A stretch of DNA of 64,000 nt from NCBI GenBank assembly GCA_002355455.1, contig AP017375.1, positions 310,001 through 374,000 of the forward strand, read 5' to 3'. The stretch comes from Stanieria sp. NIES-3757 (GTDB lineage Bacteria; Cyanobacteriota; Cyanobacteriia; Cyanobacteriales; Xenococcaceae). The notes under the pieces are model-generated. The model made no database searches, was not told the origin of the DNA, and saw nothing but the letters and a program-made list of their open reading frames with translations. Shown here in pieces: positions 46,472 through 55,909 of this stretch (its first letter is position 1; the number at the start of each line of letters is the position of its first letter). The position numbers were made by a program, and so were the translations under genes.

Positions 46472-47581
46472 ATGGATGTGGTTGTAACTGGTATTGGCTT
46501 ACTGACTTGTTTGGGTTCGTTACGCAGTACTTGGCAAAATTTAAAGGACGGTAAATCGGGGATTAGGTTAACACAAATTTTCCCTGATTTGCCTCTTTAT
46601 CCTTTAGGAATGATTGGGGAAAGTCCTGTTAAGTTAAAAGCTCTTACTAAATTAGTAGTTGAAGCAGCCTTAAAAGATGCAGGATTAGAACCTCCTTTAA
46701 TTGATTCTGGTGTAGTAATTGGTTCAAGTCGTGGTTGTCAAGCAGATTGGGAAGAATTAGCAACCAATCAAAATTATGAAAATTGGTTAGAGACTTTACC
46801 TCATCAAGGTGCAGTTTTAACAGCTAATCTATTGAATACCACCGCACCAGTCTTAGCTCCAATGGCAGCTTGTGCCACAGGAATAACCGCGATCGCTAGA
46901 GGTTTTGAGTTGATTCAAACAGGTCAATGTCAACGGGTGATAGTTGGAGCAGTAGAAGCACCAATTACCAAACTAACTTTGGCAGGTTTTGAACGAATGG
47001 GAGCTTTAGCAACTACGGGTTGTTATCCTTTTGCTCTCAAGCGAGAAGGTTTGGTATTAGGGGAAGGTGGTGCCGTATTGGTATTGGAAACAGCCGAATT
47101 AGCTGCTCGTCGTCAAACAAAAATTTATGGCAAAATTTTGGGTTTTGGGTTAACTTGTGATGCCTACCATATCAGTGCGCCAGACTCTAATTTGGTGAGT
47201 GGTTTATTAGCAGTGAAACAATGTTTAGCTAGAAGTAACCTTAATCCTAGTGATATAGACTACATTCACGCTCATGGTACTAGCACTATCCTGAATGATG
47301 CTCATGAGGCTCAATTAATTCAAGCTTTGTTTCCTCAATCAGTAGCAGTCAGTTCGACTAAAGGCGCAACAGGACATACTTTAGGTGCATCGGGAGCAAT
47401 TGGCACAGCAATATGTTTAATGGCATTAAAAGAGCAAATATTACCGCCTTGTGTAGGCTTAACCGAATCAGAATTTGATTTAGACTTAGTTACTGTAGAG
47501 CGTCAGAGTCAAATTCAAAGAGTACTTTGTTTCAGTTTTGGTTTTGGTGGTCAAAATGCCGTGTTAGCTTTAGAAAAATAG
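46472..47581 (+). CDS. Beta-ketoacyl-ACP synthase, KAS I/II type
   Basis: It is a condensing enzyme of the thiolase fold, 369 residues, about 40 shorter than FabF. The Cys-His-His triad is intact: C134 (MAACATG), H268 (HAHGTST) and H302 (GATGHTLGASG). The shortening is mainly in the N-terminal half and cap loops. It may be a secondary ketoacyl synthase used for special acyl chains rather than the main FabF; no ACP or other fatty-acid gene is adjacent. No Shine-Dalgarno sequence is seen because the space before the ATG is taken up by a 13-bp hairpin arm. Confidence 0.88.
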   Translation: MDVVVTGIGLLTCLGSLRSTWQNLKDGKSGIRLTQIFPDLPLYPLGMIGESPVKLKALTKLVVEAALKDAGLEPPLIDSGVVIGSSRGCQADWEELATNQNYENWLETLPHQGAVLTANLLNTTAPVLAPMAACATGITAIARGFELIQTGQCQRVIVGAVEAPITKLTLAGFERMGALATTGCYPFALKREGLVLGEGGAVLVLETAELAARRQTKIYGKILGFGLTCDAYHISAPDSNLVSGLLAVKQCLARSNLNPSDIDYIHAHGTSTILNDAHEAQLIQALFPQSVAVSSTKGATGHTLGASGAIGTAICLMALKEQILPPCVGLTESEFDLDLVTVERQSQIQRVLCFSFGFGGQNAVLALEK

Positions 47582-47599
47582 TAGTCAAATCTTATCAAT

Positions 47600-48160
47600 T
47601 TAAACTTCTTTAATCACTCGGCAAGGATTTCCTACGGCAACAACATTATCTGGAATATTTTGGGTTACGATACTACCTGCACCGATAGTTACATTTGAGC
47701 CAATCGAAATCCCAGGGCAAATGATCGCGCCACCACCAAGCCAAACATTATCGCCAATAGTAACGGATGCTGCTAATTCTTGACCAGTTAATCTAACTTG
47801 AGGCTCGCTAGGATGATAGGCAGTATAGATTTGAACTTTTGGTGCTAATAAAACATTATTACCTAGATACACCTTATTACAGTCAAGAATTGTGCAATCG
47901 TAATTAATATATAAATTATCACCAGCCACAATATGACAACCGTAATCGCAATAAAATGGAGGTCGGATCACAAAATTAGAACCGATTTTACCAAACAGAG
48001 TCACAATAATCTCTTTTCGCCAATCTACTTGATGCGGCTGAGAAAAATTGAAGTTATAAAGTAATTGAGCTGCTTTAGTCTGCATTCGGGCTAATTCTTC
48101 ATCTGTTGCCAAATACAATTCACCATCCAGCATTTTTTCTCTTTCGGTTTTTTCTTTCAT
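47600..48160 (-). CDS. Sugar O-acetyltransferase, Maa/LacA/NodL type
   Basis: This left-handed beta-helix acetyltransferase has 186 residues. The maltose-acetyltransferase N-terminal segment (EKMLDGELYLATDEELARMQTKA) is followed by hexapeptide repeats with the catalytic histidine region IYTAYHPSEPQVR and the acetyl-CoA segment NVWLGGGAIICPGISIGSNVTIGAGSIV (read in parts). The expected substrate is a sugar or sugar-nucleotide hydroxyl with acetyl-CoA as donor. It converges on the ketoacyl synthase gene with an 18-bp gap. Confidence 0.92.
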   Translation of the reverse strand: MKEKTEREKMLDGELYLATDEELARMQTKAAQLLYNFNFSQPHQVDWRKEIIVTLFGKIGSNFVIRPPFYCDYGCHIVAGDNLYINYDCTILDCNKVYLGNNVLLAPKVQIYTAYHPSEPQVRLTGQELAASVTIGDNVWLGGGAIICPGISIGSNVTIGAGSIVTQNIPDNVVAVGNPCRVIKEV

Positions 48161-48418
48161 ATTTGTTTGTTTATTAAATTTTTTCTTGGGTTTTAAAAAG
48201 GCGATCGCTTTTATCTAAATTCTAAATTTTTTAGATAATTTACACTAATTATTATTGATCACAATAATTAAAAAAAAATGAGAAAATTTTTAAGATTAAA
48301 AATTAAAAATCAGAAGTTAAAAGCCAACAATTAAAGTTATTAAAAGAAACATTATTAAATATATTTTGGTATTTTTAACTTAATTAATTATTACTTTTTT
48401 GTTCAATCTATCTCACTA
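48161..48418. other. AT-rich gap between the two acetyltransferase genes
   Basis: No gene or structured element is supported. The stretch is AT-rich, with one HIP1-type GCGATCGC near 48201 and A-rich runs around 48270-48340. Confidence 0.4.
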
Positions 48419-48916
48419 TTAAATTTGTATGATTTCCCATCTCCACACTTTACCATCTTCTGGATCGACAATTTCCGATACCTTAGTCATGCCACATTTT
48501 TCTAAAACTCTAGTGGAGGCATTGGATTCTGCTAGAGTATGAGCGCAAACACAGTCTACTAACCCTGAAGCAAAAGCAATTTCAATCAGTTGACTAGCAG
48601 CCGAAGTTGCCAAACCTCTATCTTGATAACTCGGTGCGATGGAGTAACCAATTTCCACAGTACGTTCAGAATCGGGAACCGATTTAAAGCCTCCCAACCC
48701 AACTAAAGCTCGATCGCGAGGAAAAATAAACAAATACGGCAACCAGGGATGCCATATTTCGGCTGTTTGTATCGCTTTCAAACTATACTGAAGTGCGCCG
48801 TCAAAAGGTAAGTATCCCTCGATCGCTCGAAATCCGTAAACCTTCCAAAAGGCATCTACGTCTTCAATCAATAGCTTAATCTGTTCTAGGGAACAGGGAA
48901 TAATTTCTACAGCCAT
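48419..48916 (-). CDS. GNAT family N-acetyltransferase
   Basis: This 165-residue GNAT protein is of the RimJ/RimL-like acetyltransferase_3 type. The acetyl-CoA binding segment is EIGYSIAPSYQDRGLATSAASQLIE, here with Q-D-R-G-L-A as the pyrophosphate loop, and the C-terminal TLAESNASTRVLEKCGM motif is characteristic. The acceptor (protein N-terminus, amino acid or small molecule) is unknown. It has no signal peptide. It lies alone between two other minus-strand genes. Confidence 0.88.
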   Translation of the reverse strand: MAVEIIPCSLEQIKLLIEDVDAFWKVYGFRAIEGYLPFDGALQYSLKAIQTAEIWHPWLPYLFIFPRDRALVGLGGFKSVPDSERTVEIGYSIAPSYQDRGLATSAASQLIEIAFASGLVDCVCAHTLAESNASTRVLEKCGMTKVSEIVDPEDGKVWRWEIIQI

Positions 48917-49087
48917 ATAATTTTTACCAACCGTATAACAAAATTATTACAGCAGCGTCACTATTACATCATTAAAGACTTGTTTGAGTTTTTATCTGAA
49001 TTGAAAAGCGATCGCAATAATGACGTTAGCTATTAAACTAACGCCATAACATTAAATTAACTACTGAAAAAAGATTTATTTGAGCTT

Positions 49088-49360
49088 TTAGTCGTCATCA
49101 TCGTCGCGATAACTGTAACGACGTTCTTCATCGTCTTCATCATTATCACGGTATCTTCTGTCTTCATCACGATAACTGTAACGACGTTCTTCATCGTCTT
49201 CATCATCATCGCGGTATCTTCTGTCTTCATCGCGATAACTGTAACGACGTTCTTCATCGTCTTCATCATCATCGCGGTAACGACGTTCATCTTCGCGATC
49301 GCCACTAAATCTTCGTCCTAAATCGCGTTTTATCCCTTTGAACATATCATCTATTGCCAT
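49088..49360 (-). CDS. Acidic/arginine tandem-repeat protein of unknown function
   Basis: I do not recognise it. The start MAIDDMFKGIKRDLGRRF (49360) is supported by a GGGAG Shine-Dalgarno sequence eight bases upstream (49368-49372); an in-frame ATG at 49399 is less likely. The first 25 residues form a basic, possibly amphipathic helix. The remaining ~65 residues are three 21-residue repeats of RRYRDDDEDDEERRYSYRDED, ending in a run of aspartates. The protein is soluble, intrinsically disordered and built of alternating positive and negative blocks, a composition suited to condensation or metal binding. The same DNA is open in a second frame as a Met-rich shadow, which I discount. Confidence 0.72.
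   Translation of the reverse strand: MAIDDMFKGIKRDLGRRFSGDREDERRYRDDDEDDEERRYSYRDEDRRYRDDDEDDEERRYSYRDEDRRYRDNDEDDEERRYSYRDDDDD
49097..49285 (-). repeat. Three tandem 63-bp coding repeats
   Basis: Three nearly identical 63-bp units encode 21 residues each in the acidic/arginine protein. Differences are few (for example one D to N change in the third copy), which indicates recent duplication. Confidence 0.9.
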
Positions 49361-49663
49361 TTTTTTTCTCCCAAATACAAATACTTGTTTGAAAACCAAT
49401 TTTTAATTCTTATCTTTAGCTTTTCATAAGGTTTTATTTAATGTCTCGGCTAATAGTTATATGTTGACTAAATCTTTTAATGGATATTGTTATCATTTTG
49501 ATGACAGGGAATTTAGTTTTTTTTTAACAAAAATAACTTGAATTAAGGGATTTTTCGGAAAATATTGATTAATAAAACAAATCTATTTAATCTTTCTTTA
49601 GTAAGAGGAGAAAATGACTTTAAAGAGGTAATTGATAATGATTCAGCAATACTTTTATTGTTT

Positions 49664-51493
49664 TCATCGAGATATTTTTACGCCTGTTTGCACTCGCCAT
49701 AAACTAGCATAAATTCCTTGTTTAGCTAATAATTCTTCGTGAGTTCCTTGTTCAACAATCTGACCAAATTCCAACACATAAATACAATCTGCATTCCGAA
49801 TCGTCGATAATCTATGAGCGATCGCGATAGTGGTGCGATTTTGAGTAATTCTTTCTAAAGAACGGGCGATCGCAGCTTCGGTTTCATTGTCTACGGCTGA
49901 GGTAGCTTCATCGAGAATCAAAATAGGGGGATTTTTCAGGACGGCTCTAGCGATCGCAATTCTCTGTCTCTGTCCACCAGATAGTTTTTGCCCTCTTTCC
50001 CCGACAATAGTATCGTAACCTTGAGGCAAGCGATTGATAAAATCATCAGCTTCAGCGATTTTGGCAGCAGTAATAATTTCTTCTAAACTAGATTCAGGGC
50101 TACCATAAGCAATATTTTCTCTCACCGAACCGTGAAAAAGAAAGACATCTTGACTGACTAAACCAATTCCTCGACGCAAATCAGCCAAGAAAATATCTCG
50201 AATATCTATCCCATCAAGGGTTATTTTGCCTGCTTCAATTTCATATAATCTCAATAACAACTTAACAATCGTACTTTTTCCCGAACCCGTCGAACCAACA
50301 ATTGCGATCGTTTTTCCTGCTGGAATGTGCAGCGAGAGATTTTCAAAAATTGGATCGAACTGATTATAAGCAAACGTAATTCGATCTAAATTTATTTCAC
50401 CCCGAATCGTTTCTGTAGGTAGCGATAACTTACCAGAATGAATAGCAATCGGAGTATCCAGCAAATCCATCACACGATTAGTAGAAGCCATTGCCCGTTG
50501 ATAGAGGTCTAAAGTTTGTCCTAATCTAGTTAAGGGCCATAATAATCTTTGAGTCAGAAAAACCAAGACACTGTAAGTACCTACAGCTAATTCACCTGCA
50601 ACTACTTCCATCCCACCAAACAAAAGAATTGCTGTAAAACCAGCCAAAATTACGATCCTAATTAGAGGAATAAAAGCAGCCGAAAGAGCGATCGCTCTAC
50701 GATTACTCTGACGATAAGCTTCACTTTCTTGGTTTAATCGTTCTAGTTCGTAAGCTTCAGTAGTAAAACTTTTAATAGTAGTAATCCCACTAAGATTATT
50801 TGCCAGACGTGAATTGAGTAAACTAACTTTTTCTCTTACAGCAGCATAACGAGGTGCCAGACGTTTTTGAAAAGCAATTGAACCCCAAAGAATAATTGGA
50901 ATCGGTAAAATAGACATCCAGGCAACATTGGGAATTAAAACTAAAAATGCGCCACCGATAATAATTACTGTGGTAATTACTTGAAGAATTTCATTAGCAC
51001 CAATATCTAAAAATCTTTCTAGTTGATTAATATCATCATTGAGAATTGATAGTAGTGTTCCTGTACTACGTTCTTCAAAATATGCTAATTCTAAATCTTG
51101 AATATGACTGTAAGCATCTAAACGTAAATCGTGTTGAATATTTTGTGCTAAATTGCGCCATAGACGTTCATAAGCATATTCAAAAACCGATTCCAAACCC
51201 CAAATCACAGCAGATAAAGCACAAATAATTAATAACTGTTGAAAAACATCAATTACTCCGAAACGAGCAATAATTGAACTCTGGGGTTTTACTACTATAT
51301 CTACTGCTGCACCAATTAAAGCTGGAGGTGCTAGATCGAAAATTTTGTTAAGAATCGAACAAATAGTTGCTTGCCAAATCGAAACGCGATATTTACGTCC
51401 ATATCTCAGCAAACGAATAAAAGGATGTTGAACTACCTTTTTATGTTTAGCAGTCATCTTTAAATTAGAAAGATAATTTTTAGCTTGAGACAA
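49664..51493 (-). CDS. ABC half-transporter, permease-ATPase fusion
   Basis: This second MsbA/HlyB-like exporter half has 609 residues. The membrane domain covers about 35-340 and the ATPase domain about 360-605. Walker [10 protein letters not shown] is near residue 400, with the signature [10 protein letters not shown], Walker [13 protein letters not shown] and switch AHRLST all intact. Substrate cannot be told. No membrane-fusion (HlyD) or TolC gene is adjacent and it lacks an N-terminal peptidase domain, so it is not obviously the type I exporter for the RTX protein at 55910. It lies upstream of the acidic repeat protein gene. Confidence 0.93.
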   Translation of the reverse strand: MSQAKNYLSNLKMTAKHKKVVQHPFIRLLRYGRKYRVSIWQATICSILNKIFDLAPPALIGAAVDIVVKPQSSIIARFGVIDVFQQLLIICALSAVIWGLESVFEYAYERLWRNLAQNIQHDLRLDAYSHIQDLELAYFEERSTGTLLSILNDDINQLERFLDIGANEILQVITTVIIIGGAFLVLIPNVAWMSILPIPIILWGSIAFQKRLAPRYAAVREKVSLLNSRLANNLSGITTIKSFTTEAYELERLNQESEAYRQSNRRAIALSAAFIPLIRIVILAGFTAILLFGGMEVVAGELAVGTYSVLVFLTQRLLWPLTRLGQTLDLYQRAMASTNRVMDLLDTPIAIHSGKLSLPTETIRGEINLDRITFAYNQFDPIFENLSLHIPAGKTIAIVGSTGSGKSTIVKLLLRLYEIEAGKITLDGIDIRDIFLADLRRGIGLVSQDVFLFHGSVRENIAYGSPESSLEEIITAAKIAEADDFINRLPQGYDTIVGERGQKLSGGQRQRIAIARAVLKNPPILILDEATSAVDNETEAAIARSLERITQNRTTIAIAHRLSTIRNADCIYVLEFGQIVEQGTHEELLAKQGIYASLWRVQTGVKISR

Positions 51494-51638
51494 TCTAAGT
51501 TACTATAGCGATTTTGTAGCAAGAAGTTATGGAGAGATGGATCGGAATTTTTTTTTACTGAGTAAATTGCTTATTTTCTACGTCAGTTGCAGAATAATTT
51601 TTTGTCAAAGAAACTTATTAAACTTCTATCAATAGTTT

Positions 51639-52730
51639 TTATTTAATAGCTAAAATTGCTTGATGAATTATTTCAGCCGTAACGCGATCGCTAATCTCTA
51701 CCTTACCTATTTGAGTGGGAAGTATAAATCTTACTTTACCAGCTTTGACTTTTTTATCGCTTTGAAGAGTTGCTAAAATATCATCTAAATCTAATTCAGC
51801 AGGAATAGTAGTTGGTAATCCTGTTTTTTTAATCAATCGATCTTGGCGAGTCGCTTCCTCTTCTGTCCATAATCCCATTTGAGTTGCAATTTTCCCTGCT
51901 GCCACCATACCAATTGCTACTGCTTCTCCATGAACAAATTGTTCGTAATTAGTTAAACTTTCAACAGCATGACCAATAGTATGACCATAGTTTAAAATTG
52001 CTCTTAGTCCTGCTTCTTTTTCGTCTTGACTAACTACATCAGCTTTTGCTTGAGTTGAACGGACTAAAATTGTTTCTAATAATTCTGAAGAAATACCAGC
52101 AAAACTATCGATTTGTTCGGCTTGTTCTAATTTACTAAACAAATCTGCGTCCCAAATAATGCCATATTTAATGACTTCTGCCATACCTGCACGAAATTCT
52201 CTTTCTGGCAAAGTTTTTAAGACATCAGGATCGATTAAAACTAATTTTGGCTGATAAAAAGCACCAATGAGATTTTTTCCTTGGGGATGGTTGACTCCTG
52301 TTTTTCCTCCGACAGAAGCATCTACCATTGCCAGTAACGTTGTCGGTACTTGGATAAAGTTGACTCCACGTAACCAAGTAGCAGCAGCAAAACCAGTCAT
52401 ATCACCAATTACTCCACCGCCCAAAGCGACTAAAGTCGAGGAACGTTCGAGATGATGTTTAAAGGCAGTATCATAAACTTGCTCGATAGATTGAAGAGTT
52501 TTGTAAGTTTCTCCCGCAGGAATTAAGTGATGTTCAACTTCAAAACCAGCAGTTTCTAAAGATTGCAGACAAGTATCACCATAAACATTAAAAATCTCTG
52601 GGTTGGAAACAACTAAAACCTTTTTTCCTACATTTAATTTTTTCATCTGGTTACCTAATTCCGAAAGACAACCAGGAGATATCACAATTTCGTAGGCAGT
52701 TTCAGGTAAGTTGACAGTAATACTTGTCAT
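51639..52730 (-). CDS. aroB: 3-dehydroquinate synthase
   Basis: AroB closes DAHP to 3-dehydroquinate with NAD+ and a divalent metal, step two of the shikimate pathway. It is full length at 363 residues. The NAD-binding [19 protein letters not shown] and [30 protein letters not shown] regions (read in parts) and the metal-site [11 protein letters not shown] and [10 protein letters not shown] motifs are clear. It has no pathway neighbours here. It lies between the ABC exporter and a large membrane protein gene on the same strand. Confidence 0.97.
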   Translation of the reverse strand: MTSITVNLPETAYEIVISPGCLSELGNQMKKLNVGKKVLVVSNPEIFNVYGDTCLQSLETAGFEVEHHLIPAGETYKTLQSIEQVYDTAFKHHLERSSTLVALGGGVIGDMTGFAAATWLRGVNFIQVPTTLLAMVDASVGGKTGVNHPQGKNLIGAFYQPKLVLIDPDVLKTLPEREFRAGMAEVIKYGIIWDADLFSKLEQAEQIDSFAGISSELLETILVRSTQAKADVVSQDEKEAGLRAILNYGHTIGHAVESLTNYEQFVHGEAVAIGMVAAGKIATQMGLWTEEEATRQDRLIKKTGLPTTIPAELDLDDILATLQSDKKVKAGKVRFILPTQIGKVEISDRVTAEIIHQAILAIK

Positions 52731-52816
52731 AGCTTTAGGTGTTGGGAGATATTTAAATACAGTCTTCCATTATAAAATTTCTTTAGTTAGAGAAATAGTC
52801 TCTACTAGGAATAAAA

Positions 52817-54613
52817 CTAAACCTTAAACCAATATATTTTTAATTCTCGGTCTTCATAGTAAATTTTGCTATCGGGATGATTACGACGGTAAGCTTGACA
52901 CATTTGCCAAGCTTCATATTCTAAACTCGCCCTTCCTGCGGAGGAACGATAATAAAGGTAAGTGCGATCGCGAACTAAGTGAGCGAACCTCTCGTCTAAA
53001 ATAGAAACAGGAACAACAGAGGGTTCATTAGCAAAGGTAACAAAAGGAATTTTTTCAACCAAGATAAATAAATCTTCTCCTGAAACGGGAAAGTGAAATT
53101 CTGGGTTGCTGACTTGAGAAGCATATTGTTCAACAAATAAAGCTAAGTCTTGATACCAACCATAACCATATATCTCCGCTAGTTGTTCGACTGGGGCTAC
53201 TAAAGTCCAAGTTTGAGGAGAAAATAGATTTTTGATCTCTAAACTTTTACGTGCTGCCATGTCGTATTCTACATAGGTTAGGTGAGGAGGAAGGGGCAGC
53301 AAGAAGTTAATCAATAAAGACAAAAAGGTTGCCAGACAAAAAATTTCAGCCCATTTTTGCGAGAATATTTTTAAGCTTGTAGCGATCGCAATAAATAAAA
53401 GTCCTGCTAATAAACTAAGGGCTACGGGCAAGGTTAACAGAAAACTTTGAGTCCATAAAAGTTCTGTCTCAGTTGTAGCAGCAAATCCAGCTAAAAGAAT
53501 CCAAGTTAAAGCCAGTGAAGTTAATGCTAATCTTTTTCCACCAATCAAACCAATAGTTGCACTACAAACTAATATTAAGAATGGTGGTGCAGATATCAAT
53601 ACCAAGATGATGCTACAAAAAATATTGATTTTGAAAGGAATAGTTTTTTGTTGTTGGAGATCCGTATCAAAATAATATCCCAAACCAAGTAAGAGAAAAA
53701 TTGTACCAAGTTCTAATTCATTACCCGTCCATTGTCGAATTAAAGAACTATTTAAACTATGAGTAATTTTCGTCAACCATATTGGTAATTCGGAATTAAT
53801 TGTTTGTTCCCCAGTGAATAAGTAAACTCCCAAGCACAACATTGCAACTAAAGCCGAAAAAGGATTTTTTGTTAACACACGTACCAGATAACCAACGCTT
53901 AACACCATCATCATTCCGACAATAGGACTAAGGAAACGAATGGCTTGCATTGCATCAATTGAACCCAGCAAAGATACAACTGTGACAAAAGCAGGAAAGA
54001 CAGGTAAATCATAAGTCTCTGGATAATTTCCTGCCAAAATTTGTCGAGTTATGAGTAAAGTTTCATAGCGATCGCTATGACTGAACCGTAGTTCTAGTAA
54101 AGGATATTCCCATCTAAGTAATAAAGCAAAACCTAAAACGATTGTCAGTACCGCAACAAAAAACATTCCCTGGCGAATGACCAAGTTTTCTAAATAGTCA
54201 ATAAATTGTTGTTTAATGTTTTGAAAACTATTTTCAATACTTGTAATTAAATTTTGAAACGATAATCCTCGATCTAAAATATCTATCAAATTAAATATTT
54301 CACTTTGAATAATTTGCTGACAATATTTAACTCGCCAGTTATAGATTTCTAAGTAATTAAAAATTAGACAACTAACATATATTAAAACCAAAGTCAACCA
54401 ATTTAACAGATGTAAATAACTTAAGCCTAAAACACCTGTAATTGACACAAACATTATTCTTAAAAAGTAGCCAATTATTTGACCATTACTACTCGGTTTG
54501 GATTTTAAAGATAAATTTATTATTGGTAGCCATAAAAATAAAATTATAAAAACAGCCACTACCCAAGAAGTAATTATCAGATCTATAATAATAGTTTGAT
54601 TGACTAATGGCAT
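52817..54613 (-). CDS. Large polytopic membrane protein, unrecognised
   Basis: I do not recognise a family with confidence. The 598-residue protein has two helices near the N-terminus (about 8-30 and 45-90), then a cluster of about nine to eleven helices (about 148-450), and a C-terminal soluble domain (about 455-598) rich in aromatic residues. After the third helix is an extended loop (LLRWEYPLLELRFSHSDRYE) with a Glu and paired His/Asp, reminiscent of the first lumenal loop of GT-C glycosyltransferases, but that comparison is visual only. It is divergent from the epimerase gene that starts the polysaccharide cluster, so a role in glycan assembly is possible. Confidence 0.6.
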   Translation of the reverse strand: MPLVNQTIIIDLIITSWVVAVFIILFLWLPIINLSLKSKPSSNGQIIGYFLRIMFVSITGVLGLSYLHLLNWLTLVLIYVSCLIFNYLEIYNWRVKYCQQIIQSEIFNLIDILDRGLSFQNLITSIENSFQNIKQQFIDYLENLVIRQGMFFVAVLTIVLGFALLLRWEYPLLELRFSHSDRYETLLITRQILAGNYPETYDLPVFPAFVTVVSLLGSIDAMQAIRFLSPIVGMMMVLSVGYLVRVLTKNPFSALVAMLCLGVYLFTGEQTINSELPIWLTKITHSLNSSLIRQWTGNELELGTIFLLLGLGYYFDTDLQQQKTIPFKINIFCSIILVLISAPPFLILVCSATIGLIGGKRLALTSLALTWILLAGFAATTETELLWTQSFLLTLPVALSLLAGLLFIAIATSLKIFSQKWAEIFCLATFLSLLINFLLPLPPHLTYVEYDMAARKSLEIKNLFSPQTWTLVAPVEQLAEIYGYGWYQDLALFVEQYASQVSNPEFHFPVSGEDLFILVEKIPFVTFANEPSVVPVSILDERFAHLVRDRTYLYYRSSAGRASLEYEAWQMCQAYRRNHPDSKIYYEDRELKIYWFKV

Positions 54614-54843
54614 AAAAACAATTGAATATTTTTGAAAAATTTTTATTTAATATATAAAACTATATATACTGTTTTTATTAGCTTTAAACAAAATTAAATG
54701 AATTTTAGATGAAGATTTTGTTTCGAGCTAAACTATAAAATCTTTTTCATCTTTTCATATAAACTTCATTTTTACTTCACCTACGAATTTGTTGAAACGG
54801 AGATAATTTGAGAAATATAAGTAGAAACTCTTAAGAGAATTTC

Positions 54844-55836
54844 ATGAGCAAGAAAATTTTAGTTACTGGTGGAGCAGGATATATTGGTTCTCATACTGTT
54901 CGCCAGTTGGGAGAAGCTAGTTACGAAATAATCGTCTATGATAATCTTTCTACTGGTTCAGCTAAAGCCTTATTCAACGGAAGTTTATTTGTAGGAGATC
55001 TCGCTGATCAATATGCTTTAGAACAAGTATTTAGTCAAAATAAATTTGATGCAGTCTTACATTTTGCTGCTAGTATTTCTGTTCCTGAATCTGTTGCTAA
55101 TCCTTTAGAATATTACGCTAACAATACTCGTAATACTTTAAATTTACTCCGTTGCTGTCAAAAATTTGGAGTTAATCAATTTGTTTTTTCTAGTACTGCT
55201 GCTGTCTATGGGGAACCAGAAGAAAATCCCGTAAGTGAGTCTTGTGCTACTAACCCAATTAATCCCTATGGTTGCTCAAAATTGATGAGCGAACGTATGA
55301 TTCGCGACTATGGTGTTAGTTCCGATTTTAAATATGTGATCTTACGCTACTTTAATGTAGCTGGTGCAGACATTAAGGGAAGAATTGGTCAATCTTATCA
55401 AAAAGCTAGTCACTTGATCAAGGTAGCCTGTGATGCAGCATTAGGCAATCGTCCCGCTGTCGGTATTTTTGGTACAGACTTTGATACCCCAGATGGTACG
55501 GGAATTCGTGATTATATCCATGTAGAAGATTTAGCAGCAGCACATCTAGATGCGTTACGTTATTTAGAAGCAGGTGGCGATAGTGAGATTTTAAATTGTG
55601 GCTATGGTCAAGGTTATAGCGTCAGACAAGTTTTAGACAAGTTAAAAGAAATTGCTGGAGTAGATTTTCCTGTAGTTCAATTTCCGAGAAGAAAAGGTGA
55701 TCCAGCCTGTGTAATTGCTTGTGGCGATCGCATTCGTCAAGTTTTGGGTTGGCAGCCTCGATACAACGATTTAAAAATTATTTTAAGTACTACCCTAGCT
55801 TGGGAAAAAAAGAAACAGTTAATTACTATAAATTGA
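54844..55836 (+). CDS. galE: UDP-glucose/UDP-GlcNAc 4-epimerase
   Basis: This extended SDR of 330 residues interconverts UDP-glucose/galactose or the N-acetyl forms. The NAD motif GGAGYIGSH is at 9-17 and the catalytic YxxxK is Y142/K146 (NPYGCSK). At the position matching the gatekeeper tyrosine of E. coli GalE (the GDxxAYWA region) this protein reads GDPACVIA (G285-A292), a small residue that should leave room for an N-acetyl group. Activity on UDP-GlcNAc is therefore plausible, as needed for a GalNAc-containing polymer. The RTX deacetylase gene follows 73 bp later on the same strand. Confidence 0.88.
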   Translation: MSKKILVTGGAGYIGSHTVRQLGEASYEIIVYDNLSTGSAKALFNGSLFVGDLADQYALEQVFSQNKFDAVLHFAASISVPESVANPLEYYANNTRNTLNLLRCCQKFGVNQFVFSSTAAVYGEPEENPVSESCATNPINPYGCSKLMSERMIRDYGVSSDFKYVILRYFNVAGADIKGRIGQSYQKASHLIKVACDAALGNRPAVGIFGTDFDTPDGTGIRDYIHVEDLAAAHLDALRYLEAGGDSEILNCGYGQGYSVRQVLDKLKEIAGVDFPVVQFPRRKGDPACVIACGDRIRQVLGWQPRYNDLKIILSTTLAWEKKKQLITIN

Positions 55837-55909
55837 TTTATCTCTAAATTTTAGGTTCTCATTCAGAGTCAACCAACAAAATTTATTTTTATTAAAACAA
55901 TCAAATAAG

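Noticed and set aside
49057-49305. Met/Thr/Val-rich second frame over the acidic repeat gene
   Set aside because: It has no ribosome-binding site and its repetition only mirrors the 63-bp units of the supported frame.
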